Under the pieces are notes generated by a model. That model had not been told where the DNA came from. It ran no database searches and saw nothing but the letters and a program-made list of their open reading frames with translations. The position numbers were made by a program, and so were the translations under genes. A stretch of DNA of 64,000 nt from Natronomonas aquatica (GTDB lineage: Archaea; Halobacteriota; Halobacteria; Halobacteriales; Haloarculaceae): assembly GCF_024449025.1 (NCBI RefSeq), contig NZ_JAHLKM010000004.1, positions 112,523 to 176,522 on the forward strand, given 5' to 3'. Shown here one piece after another: positions 17,127-25,563 of this stretch (its first letter is position 1; every line of letters begins with the position of its first letter).

Positions 17127-19928
17127 CTAGGTCGCCCCGCTTCCCGTCGCGATCTCGACGCCGGTGACCTCGAAGCGGGCGCCGCCGTCGGTCCCGTCTG
17201 TGATCCGGATCTCCCAGTCGTGGGCCTCGACGATCTCCTTGACGATGCTCAACCCGAAACCGGTTCCGTCGGCAGACGTCGTGTGTCCGGCCTCGAAAAC
17301 TTTCTCGCGGTCCGTCTCGGGGATGCCGGGGCCGTCGTCCTCGATATAGAACCCCCTGTCGAGATCGCCGACGGTCACCGTCACACCGTCGCCGGCCCCC
17401 GCCCGGTCGCTCGCGTCGCCGTTGTCTATGCTGTCATCGGCCTGCGGCCGATTGCTCGTCGAACCGTGTTCGACGCTGTCGTCGGCCTGCGGCCGACTGC
17501 CCGTGGAGCCATGCTCCACGCTGTTCCGAACGAGGTTCTCGAAGAGCTGTTTCAGGCGGCTCGGGTCGGCGCGAATCGTCCGCTCCGTTTCGACCAGAAG
17601 CGTCCCGTCGGCCGTCTCGACGTTCGCCCAACAGCCCTCGGCCATCGCCGCGAGGTCGACCGGCTCGGCGTCGGTGACGGCCTCTCCCTCGTGGGCGAGC
17701 GTGAGAAGCTCCTCGATGAGCGTGTCCATCCGCTCGTGAGCCCGTTCGACGGCGTCCAGATGATCGCTCTCGCAGCTGTCCCGGGCCAGTTCGAGCCGCC
17801 CTTCGGCCACGCTCAGGGGGTTCCGTAGGTCGTGGGAGACGATCCCGGTAAACTCCTCTAAGCGCTCGTTCGCCCGTTTTACCTCCTCGCGTTCGGTGAT
17901 ATCGACGAACATCGCCATCGTCCCGACGACCTCGCCGTCGGCGTCGCGGTGCGGTACCGCACGCAAAAGCGTCTCGACGCGTTCGCCGTCGGCGGCCACC
18001 AGCCCCCGACGCTCCCGGGTGAAATCCCCCTCCAGCGAGCGTTCGTATCCTCCCTCTTCGAACAGTTCGGCCGTCGATTCGGGCGTATAGAACCCCGCGA
18101 GCTCTTCGCCGAGGATCGACTCCGGTTCGTATCCGAGCGTCTCGAGGAACTGTTCGTTGCAGTCTTCGATTACCGGCCGGCCGTCCTTCGACCGCGTGAC
18201 GACTGCCATGATCGGCGCCTCCTCGAACAGCGTTCGGTACTGCGCTTCGAGTTCGTTCGTCAACTGCTTTAGCTCCGCCGTCTGCCGCTCGAGCCGTTCG
18301 GTTCGACGGACCTGTTCGAGGGCGGCGGCGACGTTGCCCGCCAGGATCTCCCCGAGGAGGACGTCCCCGTCGTCGAACGCGGCCGGCGTCGACGAGCCGG
18401 CGATCAGGATCCCGTGGTCGGCGATCGGGAGATACAGCTCGCTTTGGACCGGCGTCTCGGCGTTGTACCGGCCTGCGTCCGCGTGGACCTCGTCGACCGC
18501 GAGCGCTTCCCCCTGTTCGTAGGCGCGCCAGGCGATGCTGTCTCCCTGCGTGAACGTCGGCGGATCCCCCACGAGATCGCGGGTCGCGTCGGTGACCGCC
18601 ATCGGCTTCAACCCCTCTCTTTTTCCGTCGTAGAGGTGGATCGCGTTCGCGTCCAGACCGAGGACGTCCCGGGCGACGTCGACCCCGACCTCGGCGACCT
18701 CCCGCTCGGTCTCGGCGGCGAGTAGCTCCCGCGTGGCGCGGTTCAGGGCTTCGAGCCGACGCTCGCGCTCCTTCTGTTCGGTAATGTCGTGGGCGGAGAT
18801 GTGTAGCGAGACGATCGCTCCCGTCTCGTCGATGACGGGTCTGACTACGCCGTCGACGGTGTAGGTTTCCCCGTTCGAGTCGAGACGGTCGGCCTCGAAC
18901 TCGACGTATTCGCCGCTTGCGGCCCGGTCGATCCACGCTTTGACGTCCTCGCGGGCCGCCTCCGAGTGATCGAACCACGGCGTCTGCCAGAAGCGTTCGC
19001 CGACCACGTCCTCGAGTATGGCGTCGGTGTATCCCATCGCCGTCTGGTTGATCTCGAGAACGGTTCCGTCCGTGTCGATCAGGCCCACGAGAATGTTCGG
19101 ATCGTTGAACACCGCCTGATACCGCCGCTCCTTCCGCCGGAGTTCCGCCTCGCGCTTTTCGCGCTCGGTGACGTCCCGGAACTGCGAGTAGATCGCTACG
19201 GTGTCGCCCCTTTCGTCGGTGACGACGCGGTTGTGCCACTCACAGACGATCCGTTCGCCGCCGACACGGACGTTCTCGTTGATGCTGTGGTAGCCGCCCT
19301 CGTCCGTCAGAAGGTTTCTCACAGTCTCCGACACCGAATCCCGATCGGATTCGGGGACGATCATCTCCCAGGATTCCCCGAGCAGCTCGTTTTCGGTGTA
19401 TCCCAAGAGCTCCTCGGCGGTGTCGTTGACACGGGTGATATCGAAGTTCTCGTTCCACTCGATGACGCCCAGCGGCGACTGGTCGAAAAACAGCGAGAGC
19501 CGTTTCCGGCTGGCCTCGATCTCGCGTTTCGATCGGTACTGCTCGACGGCGTTTCCGATCCGGTTTGCGAGGACGGTATACTGGCTTGTTCCGCCTCCTT
19601 TCTGGAGGTAGTCCGTCACGCCCGCCGAGATCGCCTCGCTCGCGATCTCCTCGCTCCCTTTCCCGGTATAGAGGATGAAGGGAAGTTCCGAGTGCTCATC
19701 CCGGACGGCTGCGAGGAATTCGATGCCGTCCCGGCCGGGCATGTCGTAGTCCGAGACGACACAGTCGACGTCGTTTCCTGCGAGGTACTCGAGACCCTCG
19801 GATGCACCGGTCGCGGTCTCGACGACCAAGCGTTCGTCGGCGCGCTCGAGGAACCGCGCGGCCAGCGCAGCGAAGTCGGGCTCGTCGTCGACGTGAAGAA
19901 CACGGATCGTCTCGGCGGGTGTTATCAT
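17127..19928 (-). CDS. Hybrid sensor histidine kinase (REC-PAS-PAS-GAF-PAS-HK)
   Basis: A 933-residue soluble sensor kinase with no membrane spans. Domains in order: receiver (residues 8-125, phospho-acceptor D60 in VVSDYDMP), PAS (about 145-260), PAS (about 270-390), GAF (about 405-545), PAS (about 565-680), then a HisKA/HATPase pair. The H-box is FTGIVSHDLRNP; N-box FENLVRNSVEHG, D-box EDDGPGIP and GTGFGLSIV follow. Between N- and D-boxes is a 45-bp tandem repeat encoding DDSVEHGSTxSRPQA units. Such receiver-first, multi-PAS kinases are abundant in haloarchaea; no cognate output gene is adjacent. The signal is unknown. Confidence 0.93.
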   Translation of the reverse strand: MITPAETIRVLHVDDEPDFAALAARFLERADERLVVETATGASEGLEYLAGNDVDCVVSDYDMPGRDGIEFLAAVRDEHSELPFILYTGKGSEEIASEAISAGVTDYLQKGGGTSQYTVLANRIGNAVEQYRSKREIEASRKRLSLFFDQSPLGVIEWNENFDITRVNDTAEELLGYTENELLGESWEMIVPESDRDSVSETVRNLLTDEGGYHSINENVRVGGERIVCEWHNRVVTDERGDTVAIYSQFRDVTEREKREAELRRKERRYQAVFNDPNILVGLIDTDGTVLEINQTAMGYTDAILEDVVGERFWQTPWFDHSEAAREDVKAWIDRAASGEYVEFEADRLDSNGETYTVDGVVRPVIDETGAIVSLHISAHDITEQKERERRLEALNRATRELLAAETEREVAEVGVDVARDVLGLDANAIHLYDGKREGLKPMAVTDATRDLVGDPPTFTQGDSIAWRAYEQGEALAVDEVHADAGRYNAETPVQSELYLPIADHGILIAGSSTPAAFDDGDVLLGEILAGNVAAALEQVRRTERLERQTAELKQLTNELEAQYRTLFEEAPIMAVVTRSKDGRPVIEDCNEQFLETLGYEPESILGEELAGFYTPESTAELFEEGGYERSLEGDFTRERRGLVAADGERVETLLRAVPHRDADGEVVGTMAMFVDITEREEVKRANERLEEFTGIVSHDLRNPLSVAEGRLELARDSCESDHLDAVERAHERMDTLIEELLTLAHEGEAVTDAEPVDLAAMAEGCWANVETADGTLLVETERTIRADPSRLKQLFENLVRNSVEHGSTGSRPQADDSVEHGSTSNRPQADDSIDNGDASDRAGAGDGVTVTVGDLDRGFYIEDDGPGIPETDREKVFEAGHTTSADGTGFGLSIVKEIVEAHDWEIRITDGTDGGARFEVTGVEIATGSGAT
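17431..17520 (-). repeat. Two 45-bp tandem repeats inside the kinase ATP-lid region
   Basis: Units 17431-17475 and 17476-17520 are near-identical in-frame copies, and a decayed third unit lies at 17404-17430. Each encodes a 15-residue unit of the type SVEHGSTxSRPQADD, which copies the N-box Asn-Ser-Val-Glu-His-Gly. The expansion sits between N- and D-boxes, a solvent-exposed lid. Confidence 0.8.
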
Positions 19929-20009
19929 AGGACGGTACTCTGTACCCGGATATCACCCGGACGATACTTAATGGATTGCGGTGTTACGTCGTCGCGCACT
20001 CGCACCGTC

Positions 20010-21020
20010 TTATTTTATTCCGGCGTCCTCGAACGCCGAGTACGGCGGCGTCTCCCCGCGGAGTCCGGCCAGGACGTTCTCGGCCGTCATGACCGCCATC
20101 TCGCTTCGGGTCTCTGTCGAGGCGCTCCCGATATGTGGCGTGACGGTGAGCTTTTCGGGCGCGTAGTCCATCAGGGGATGGTCGGGGTCGATCGGCTCGG
20201 GGTCGGTGACGTCGAGAGCGGCGTGTCGGATCCAGTCCCCCTCGAGCGCTTCCACGAGCGCATCCGCATCGATTACCTCGCCGCGGGCCGTGTTCACGAG
20301 AACGGCCTCCTCGTCCATCCGCCGGAGTTCCGCCTCGCCGATCATGTGGTAGGTATCCTCGAAAAGCGGGACGTGCAGGGAGACGAACCCCGCCCGGTCG
20401 AGGAGTTCCTCCAGTTCGCAGTACTCGGCGTCGATCCCGTATTCGGCGAGGTCGGCTTCGGCGGCCTCGTTTACGCCGGTGTGGCTGTAGAGGACGTCCA
20501 TATCGAAGCCCGCGGCCCGGCGGGCGAACTCCGTCCCGATGCGCCCGAGCCCGACGATCCCCAGCGTCGCCTCGTGGACGTCACGGCCGAGAAGCACGGT
20601 CGGCCCCCACGTCTCCCACTCGCCGTCCCTGACATCACCGTGGGCTTCGACGATCCGGCGGGCGCCGGCCATCAACAGGGCCCACCCCAGATCGGCGGTC
20701 GTCTCCGCGAGGACGCCGGGCGTGTGCCCGACGGTGATCCCCCGCTCGCGGGCGGCCTCGAGGTCGATGTGGTCGTACCCGACCGAGATCGTCCCGATCG
20801 CCCGGAGGTTCGGCGAGGCGTCCAGTACCGCCTCGTCGACGGTATCGGCGACGTTACAGTACAGCGCGTCGGCCTCCAGTTCCGCCAGCCGATCGACGAG
20901 ATGGTCGTGGGGTGGTTCGACCGGATCCGGCCAGACGTGGACCTCACAGTGCTCTTCGAGGAGATCGAGGCCGTCCTGTGGGATCTCTCGGGTCAGGTAC
21001 ACGACGGGTTCCTCGGACAT
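20010..21020 (-). CDS. D-2-hydroxyacid dehydrogenase (glyoxylate reductase/SerA-like)
   Basis: A 336-residue NAD(P)-dependent D-2-hydroxyacid dehydrogenase. The nucleotide motif is GIVGLGRIG, and the catalytic triad is R in NTARGEVID, E in the DPEPI region and H in TPHIGSAS. No C-terminal ACT domain is present, so it is more like glyoxylate/hydroxypyruvate or 2-ketoacid reductase than regulated phosphoglycerate dehydrogenase. I used the ATG at 21020. The upstream spacer holds a 9-bp inverted repeat and a GGAACCCGTTCG box. Confidence 0.88.
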   Translation of the reverse strand: MSEEPVVYLTREIPQDGLDLLEEHCEVHVWPDPVEPPHDHLVDRLAELEADALYCNVADTVDEAVLDASPNLRAIGTISVGYDHIDLEAARERGITVGHTPGVLAETTADLGWALLMAGARRIVEAHGDVRDGEWETWGPTVLLGRDVHEATLGIVGLGRIGTEFARRAAGFDMDVLYSHTGVNEAAEADLAEYGIDAEYCELEELLDRAGFVSLHVPLFEDTYHMIGEAELRRMDEEAVLVNTARGEVIDADALVEALEGDWIRHAALDVTDPEPIDPDHPLMDYAPEKLTVTPHIGSASTETRSEMAVMTAENVLAGLRGETPPYSAFEDAGIK

Positions 21021-21059
21021 ACGCGGGTGATCAGACAGCGACCGCAAGAGTGTTTTGGT

Positions 21060-21097
21060 GTCCCGGAACCCGTTCGCTTCCCGGTACCTTCCGGGAC
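21060..21097. promoter_or_regulatory. Inverted repeat in divergent promoter region
   Basis: GTCCCGGAA (21060-21068) and TTCCGGGAC (21089-21097) form a perfect 9-bp inverted repeat with a 20-base loop, between the divergent hydroxyacid dehydrogenase and Fe-ADH genes. Inside, GGAACCCGTTCG (21065-21076) resembles the island palindrome and ends 44 bases from the dehydrogenase start. It may be an operator or an RNA hairpin. Confidence 0.4.
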
Positions 21098-21198
21098 TCG
21101 GAGACTTGCGTGATCCTTCTTTCGGGTGCCTTCGGGGTACCGGAGCGCGTCGTGACAGAAGGGTATCTTTTTGCCGTACGCCTCGACATAGGACTCGT

Positions 21199-22431
21199 AT
21201 GCCCTACACACCCGAGTCTGTCTGGGAGCTGAGCATCACACCGAACGTCACCAACGGCGTCGGGGCCGTCGAGGAACTGGGCGCGATCGGCGGGGAGTTC
21301 GGCGCCGAGTCGGCGCTCGTCGTCACCGACGCCGGCCTCGCCGAGGCGGGGGTCGTCGACGACGTGACGGCGACGCTCGACCCGATCGAGTATACGGTGT
21401 TCGACGGCGTCGAGCCGGACCCCGACGTCGGGATCTTCGAGGCGGCCATCGAGGAGGCCGGGGCGGTCGATCCCGACCTCATCGTCGGCGTCGGGGGCGG
21501 GAGTTCGATGGACGTCGCCAAGACGACGAGCGTGGTCGCCGAACACGGCGGGGACGTCCTCGATTACGTCGCCGAACCGACCGGCGAGGGCGTCCCCGTT
21601 CCCGGCCCCGGAATCCCGACGATCGCCGTCCCGACGACGGCGGGAACCGGCGCCGAGACCTCGCCGGTGACGGTCATCTCCCTGCCCGAGGAAGACCTCA
21701 AGGTCGGCATCTCCAGCCGGTATCAGCGCCCCGACGCCGCCGTGCTCGACCCGGCGCTGTCCGTCTCCTTGCCGCCCGGACCGACGGCCTCCTCGGGGAT
21801 CGACGCCCTCTCTCACGCCGTCGAGGCCTACGTCACCCGCCCGTACGACGCCAAGCCGTCACCCGAACGCCGCGCCGATCGCCCGGACTACAACGGCCGC
21901 TCGCCGGTGACGGACCTCTTTGCCAGATCAGCGATCGAACGGATCGGCGACAACCTCCGGACCGTCGTCGACAACGGACAGAACCTCGACGCCCGCCGGA
22001 ACATGCTTCTGGGGAGCTTCATGGCCGGCGCCGCCTTCACCAACGCCGGCCTCGGCGCGACTCACGCCATCGCGATGGCCGCCGGCGCGATCCACCACAC
22101 GCCCCACGGCGTCACGATCGCCCACGCGCTGCCGGCCGTCATACGGTACAACGCCACCAGCGCCTACGATCGTTACGCCGAGATCGCCGAGCTCCTCGGA
22201 GAAAACACGACCGGCCTGAGCCGCGACGAGTCCGCCGAGGCCGCCGCCCGCGCGGTCGAGAAGCTGACCGAGGACGTCGGCCTCGGCGGCGGGCTCTCGT
22301 CGCTGGGGGTCGAGGAGTCCGACGTCCCGCATCTGGCCGAGCGCGCGAACCAGCTCGAACGACTTTTGGCCGGGAACCCCCGACGGATAGACCGTGACGA
22401 GCTAGAAGCGATCATCCGCGACGCGCTCTGA
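21199..22431 (+). CDS. Iron-containing alcohol dehydrogenase
   Basis: A 410-residue group III Fe-ADH. The NAD-binding glycine motif is VGVGGGSSMDVAK near residue 95, the TAGTGAETSPV element follows, and the metal-binding histidines lie in GIDALSHAVEAYV and ATHAIAMAAGAIHHTPHG...AHALP. A hydrophilic stretch around residue 215 (KPSPERRADRPDYNG) is a family-atypical insertion. Alcohol or hydroxyacid oxidation is expected, with unknown substrate. Divergent from the 2-hydroxyacid dehydrogenase; the two might act on related 2-carbon or 4-carbon acids. Confidence 0.9.
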   Translation: MPYTPESVWELSITPNVTNGVGAVEELGAIGGEFGAESALVVTDAGLAEAGVVDDVTATLDPIEYTVFDGVEPDPDVGIFEAAIEEAGAVDPDLIVGVGGGSSMDVAKTTSVVAEHGGDVLDYVAEPTGEGVPVPGPGIPTIAVPTTAGTGAETSPVTVISLPEEDLKVGISSRYQRPDAAVLDPALSVSLPPGPTASSGIDALSHAVEAYVTRPYDAKPSPERRADRPDYNGRSPVTDLFARSAIERIGDNLRTVVDNGQNLDARRNMLLGSFMAGAAFTNAGLGATHAIAMAAGAIHHTPHGVTIAHALPAVIRYNATSAYDRYAEIAELLGENTTGLSRDESAEAAARAVEKLTEDVGLGGGLSSLGVEESDVPHLAERANQLERLLAGNPRRIDRDELEAIIRDAL

Positions 22432-22504
22432 TCCGTCGGGTGCCGTCGCCGGGCGGGATCCGAGACGGGAACCGAGGCCGCTTCGGGTGTGTTTTCCTCC
22501 CTGC

Positions 22505-22516
22505 TGAACATCTTCG
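22505..22516. promoter_or_regulatory. Island palindrome copy, TGAACATCTTCG
   Basis: One-sided variant of the CGAA-N4-TTCG palindrome, 38 bases before the DUF2249 start at 22555. Confidence 0.55.
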
Positions 22517-22554
22517 GGTGAAACGACTACCGAACGCCTCCCGAACGGACGCGT

Positions 22555-22815
22555 ATGGACGACGCCGTCGAATACATCCAACGGACCGACGCGCCGGTCG
22601 ACCGCCCCCACGAGACCTTCGACGCGCGCGAGTTGCCGCCGCCACAGCCGCTGAAGGATACCCTCGAGACGCTGGCAGGTGCGGAGGATTCGGCCGTGCT
22701 CGTCCAGCTGAACGATCGCCGCCCTCAGCACCTGTATCCACAGCTGTCCGATCGGGGGTACCGATACGAGACGTTCGACGACGACGGCGCGGTCACCGTC
22801 ATCTGGAAACCGTGA
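22555..22815 (+). CDS. DUF2249 protein (first of three)
   Basis: An 86-residue soluble protein with the DUF2249 pattern: FDARELPPPQPLKDTLETL, then VLVQLNDRRPQHLYPQLSDRGY and a final beta hairpin ending VTVIWKP. The fold is a SirA/TusA-like alpha-beta sandwich. In bacteria and haloarchaea DUF2249 genes are often found with denitrification and nitric-oxide genes, though their reaction is unknown. It probably heads an operon with the membrane protein 90 bases downstream. A copy of the island palindrome lies 38 bases before its ATG. Confidence 0.85.
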   Translation: MDDAVEYIQRTDAPVDRPHETFDARELPPPQPLKDTLETLAGAEDSAVLVQLNDRRPQHLYPQLSDRGYRYETFDDDGAVTVIWKP

Positions 22816-22904
22816 CCCGCCCGATCGGGACCCACCGCCGGCCGTACTGCGGGCACAGCCGCCCCCGGCGTGACCGAAACGTCTCCGGAGAGAGGTAACC
22901 GGCT

Positions 22905-24314
22905 ATGGGCGCCGTTCCCGGGGGTGTCGATACCGACCGTCAGCCCCCGATGGCGGTCCCGTTACGCCACTTCCTGATCGGGCTGGCCTTCCTTCTCGCC
23001 GGGGCCGTGGTCGGGGTCGGCGACGCGGCCGGGGCGGTTCCGGGGCGGGCCCGGCTCGTTCACGTCCATCTCCTGTTGGCCGGCTGGGTCTGTCTCACGA
23101 TCATGGGCGCGATGACGCAGTTCGTCCCGGTGTGGTCGAACGCGACGCTGCACTCGCGCCGGCTCGCAAACGTACAACTCGTGCTGGTAACCGCCGGAAT
23201 GCTCGGCTTTGTCGTCGCGCTCGTCTCCCTCCGGACGGTGTGGCTGATCCCTTTCGGTTCGGTCATGCTCGCCGGCTTCTGGACGTTCGTCTACAACATC
23301 GCCCGGACGCTTTCGACAGTCGACGGTCTCGACGTGACCGAACGGCACTTCGCGGTCGCGCTCGGCTTCTTTCTCGTCCTCACCGCCCTCGGGCTCCTGC
23401 TCGCGGTCGGCTTCAGCGTCCCCGTCTCCGCGCGGCTCCCCCTGGCGCGTTCGGGACTCGTGGGCGCCCACGCGACGGTCGCCGTCTTCGGCGCCGTCCT
23501 CACGACCGTCTACGGGGCGCTGTATCAGCTCGGGACGATGTTTACCCAGACCGAACTCCACGGGATCGACCACCGACTCAAGGCGATCGAGGAGATCGGA
23601 CACCCGATCGGTGTCGTCGTTCTGGCGGCCGGCCGGCTCGTCGGTTCCGCCGTCGTCGCGAGCGTCGGCGGGCTCCTCGTTTTGCTCGCAGCCCTCGCGT
23701 TCGGCTCGATCCTCGCCCGCAAACTCTACGAGATGCGGGTCGAGCCGACGCCGATGCATACCCGATACGGCGTCGTCGCCGCGGCGCTTTTGCTGTGGGC
23801 GCTCCTCTCGGTCCCGGCCTGGCTCTCGGAGCCGCTCGCGGCGGCCCACCGGTTCGGCGCTTCCGGTACCGTCCACCTGCTCGCTCTCGGGGTGATCGGC
23901 TTCGTCGTGTTCGGGACCCTGTATCACATCGTCCCCTTCGTCGTCTGGGTCCACCGCTACAGCGACCGGCTCGGGTTCGAGGAGGTCCCGATGATAGACG
24001 ACCTCTACGACGACCGCCTCGCGGCGATCGACGGGACGTTTCTCTTCTCGGGGACAGTCCTGCTCGTCGTCTCCGGGCGGTTCGGACTCGGGGCCGCGGT
24101 CGCCGCCGTCGCCGGATCGCTGGTGATACTCGGTATCCTCACGTTTACGGGGAACATGCTCCTGGTGTTGCGCCGGCACAGCCCACACACACTCGATCGG
24201 ATCGTTCTGGGAGCGCTTTCGCCCCGGCGGTCGGGCGGGCAATCGGAGGGCATCGACGAGGATTCCGGTCGAGACGCCGAGCACTCTCCTGAACATGTTC
24301 GGCAGAACGGATAG
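22905..24314 (+). CDS. Heme-copper-oxidase subunit I-like polytopic membrane protein
   Basis: A 469-residue membrane protein with about 12 hydrophobic segments. ARLVHVHLLLAGWVCLTIMG near residue 50 resembles helix II of cbb3/NOR-like subunit I proteins (heme-ligand His). Further histidines occur in GLVGAHATVAVFG, GTVHLLALGVIG and TLYHIVPFVVWVHRYS. The canonical GHPxVY copper motif is absent. It belongs to the loosely annotated cbb3-subunit-I-like/NnrS-like group linked to NO metabolism, but whether it is a reductase or a heme/NO-binding protein is unclear. MAVPLRHFLIG at 22950 is an alternative start. Its 3' end contains the operator for the next gene. Confidence 0.65.
   Translation: MGAVPGGVDTDRQPPMAVPLRHFLIGLAFLLAGAVVGVGDAAGAVPGRARLVHVHLLLAGWVCLTIMGAMTQFVPVWSNATLHSRRLANVQLVLVTAGMLGFVVALVSLRTVWLIPFGSVMLAGFWTFVYNIARTLSTVDGLDVTERHFAVALGFFLVLTALGLLLAVGFSVPVSARLPLARSGLVGAHATVAVFGAVLTTVYGALYQLGTMFTQTELHGIDHRLKAIEEIGHPIGVVVLAAGRLVGSAVVASVGGLLVLLAALAFGSILARKLYEMRVEPTPMHTRYGVVAAALLLWALLSVPAWLSEPLAAAHRFGASGTVHLLALGVIGFVVFGTLYHIVPFVVWVHRYSDRLGFEEVPMIDDLYDDRLAAIDGTFLFSGTVLLVVSGRFGLGAAVAAVAGSLVILGILTFTGNMLLVLRRHSPHTLDRIVLGALSPRRSGGQSEGIDEDSGRDAEHSPEHVRQNG
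24290..24301. promoter_or_regulatory. Island palindrome copy, TGAACATGTTCG
   Basis: Lies within the last codons of the upstream membrane-protein gene and 40 bases before the ATG of the Bat-type regulator at 24342. Confidence 0.65.
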
Positions 24315-24341
24315 CGGCGGCGGCGTCGATCGATCCGACAT

Positions 24342-25148
24342 ATGTCGGCACACGAGGGCCGATCCGATCGCGAGCGCGTCGACGGCTCGGCCGAACGCAA
24401 GCCACCGGACCCGCGCACGGTCGATACCGACCGACGGCCGTTCGTCCTCATCTGGGAGGTGACACAGGCGTGCATCCGTATCGAACTCTCGGAAGGCCGA
24501 TTGAAGACGGATGTCTCCCGGGACCACGGCGACGCCTCGCTTCAGCTTCTCGGTACGCTTTTCGGCGGTGATCGCGCGGTCGAGACGGTCGAGGTTTCCG
24601 GATCTGCCACGGCCGCGTGTCTCCCGGATATCGACGCCCACCCCGACGTCGACACGTTCGACGTTGTCGACCGACACGACGACCGCGCGACGGTTCGCCT
24701 CGAGTCGCTCGAACCGGCCGTGCTTTCGGCCGCATCGCGGGCGGGAACCCCGATCGTGTATCCGGCGACTGTGACCGACGGTGAGTTGGCCGCCACCGTC
24801 GTCGGGACACACGCGAGGATCTCCTCGCTCGGCGAGCAACTGCGGGCCGACGGTCTCGGCTTCGAGGTCGCGTACATCCACTCCGACCACGACGTCAGCC
24901 GGGTTTTGACCGACAGACAGGAGGAAGTCCTTTTCACCGCGGTCGAACACGGCTACTACAGGAGTCCGCGGGAGTGTACGCTGACGGAGGTCGCCGGCGC
25001 CCTCGACATCGCGAAATCGACCTGTAGCGCCACCCTACAGCGAGCCGAGGAGGCGATCGTCGAGTACTTCTGTTCACAGCAGCGGCGACCGGATCAGCCG
25101 ACAGCCGGCGGAACGAACGTGCCGATCGACGGGTACTCGGGCGGCTGA
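24342..25148 (+). CDS. Bat-type (HTH-10) transcriptional regulator 1
   Basis: A 268-residue regulator. The C-terminal HTH-10/bat domain is clear: LTDRQEEVLFTAVEHGYY, PRECTLTEVAGALDIAKSTC, then LQRAEEAIVEYF. The middle region (residues 70-185) is a beta-rich sensor similar to that of NarO/DmsR-family regulators, with VEVSGSATAACLP and TPIVYPATVTDGELAATVVG. The conserved N-terminal cysteine cluster reported for NarO is not evident, although C44 (VTQACIRIE) and C93 occur. It is 40% or so alike by eye with the second regulator at 33.7 kb in the HTH. It carries its own palindrome, so autoregulation is likely. Confidence 0.88.
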   Translation: MSAHEGRSDRERVDGSAERKPPDPRTVDTDRRPFVLIWEVTQACIRIELSEGRLKTDVSRDHGDASLQLLGTLFGGDRAVETVEVSGSATAACLPDIDAHPDVDTFDVVDRHDDRATVRLESLEPAVLSAASRAGTPIVYPATVTDGELAATVVGTHARISSLGEQLRADGLGFEVAYIHSDHDVSRVLTDRQEEVLFTAVEHGYYRSPRECTLTEVAGALDIAKSTCSATLQRAEEAIVEYFCSQQRRPDQPTAGGTNVPIDGYSGG

Positions 25149-25163
25149 GTTTTCCCCCGTCGA

Positions 25164-25475
25164 TCACGGCTCGTTTTCGACGTGAACCTTCGTCACGTGG
25201 CCGCCACAGCCACACTGCCGGACGTACTCGCAGGTGACGGCGCTGCCGAACCGATCGTCGAGCGCCGCATAGAGATACGCCGACGGGTGGCCGTGTTCGC
25301 TGTGAGTGACGAGGTTGACGTGGTTGCCGGCCGCCGTGTGCTGGATCGCCTCGATCGCCCCCTCGACCACCAGTCCCCCGTCGTCGGCGTAGACCGGTTT
25401 CTCGAGGTTCGCCGACCAGGAGGTCTCGTGGACGCGGTCGGTCACCGGCTCGACGTCGTCGTGTGCTGTGGCCAT
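25164..25475 (-). CDS. CGCGG-motif protein, candidate radical-SAM-modified RiPP precursor
   Basis: A 103-residue protein starting MATAHDDVEPVTDRVHE. The core has SWSANLEKPVYADDGGLVVEGA, GNHVNLVTHSEHGHPSAYLY, and the C-terminal CEYVRQCGCGGHVTKV. This matches my recollection of the haloarchaeal 'CGCGG family rSAM-modified RiPP' group, in which the CGCGG cysteines are the presumed modification site. No radical SAM or exporter gene adjoins, so the maturase is elsewhere or absent. A copper/Fe-S chaperone role is the alternative. It shares a single palindromic operator with the divergent copper ATPase. The longer upstream frame is antisense to that ATPase and was not used. Confidence 0.7.
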   Translation of the reverse strand: MATAHDDVEPVTDRVHETSWSANLEKPVYADDGGLVVEGAIEAIQHTAAGNHVNLVTHSEHGHPSAYLYAALDDRFGSAVTCEYVRQCGCGGHVTKVHVENEP

Positions 25476-25512
25476 ACCGAAGGTTGCCGTCCCCCGATCC
25501 AGCCCGTTTCCC

Positions 25513-25524
25513 CGAACGTGTTCG
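25513..25524. promoter_or_regulatory. Shared palindrome CGAACGTGTTCG between divergent genes
   Basis: Exact consensus copy. It lies 37 bases from the CGCGG-protein start (minus strand) and 39 bases from the copper ATPase start (plus strand), so one protein site can serve both promoters. Confidence 0.75.
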
Positions 25525-25563
25525 TCGGTAGTTCTTCGGTGCCGCGCTCCCTCGGTCGGGACG

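Noticed and set aside
22874..22888. CCGAAACGTCTCCGG before the gene at 22905 as another palindrome copy
   Set aside because: Two mismatches and a spacing that does not fit; the gene is probably served by the copy at 22505.
22962..24950. 662-codon minus-strand frame opposite the heme-copper-like gene
   Set aside because: Charged low-complexity antisense translation; the plus-strand membrane protein and regulator explain the region.
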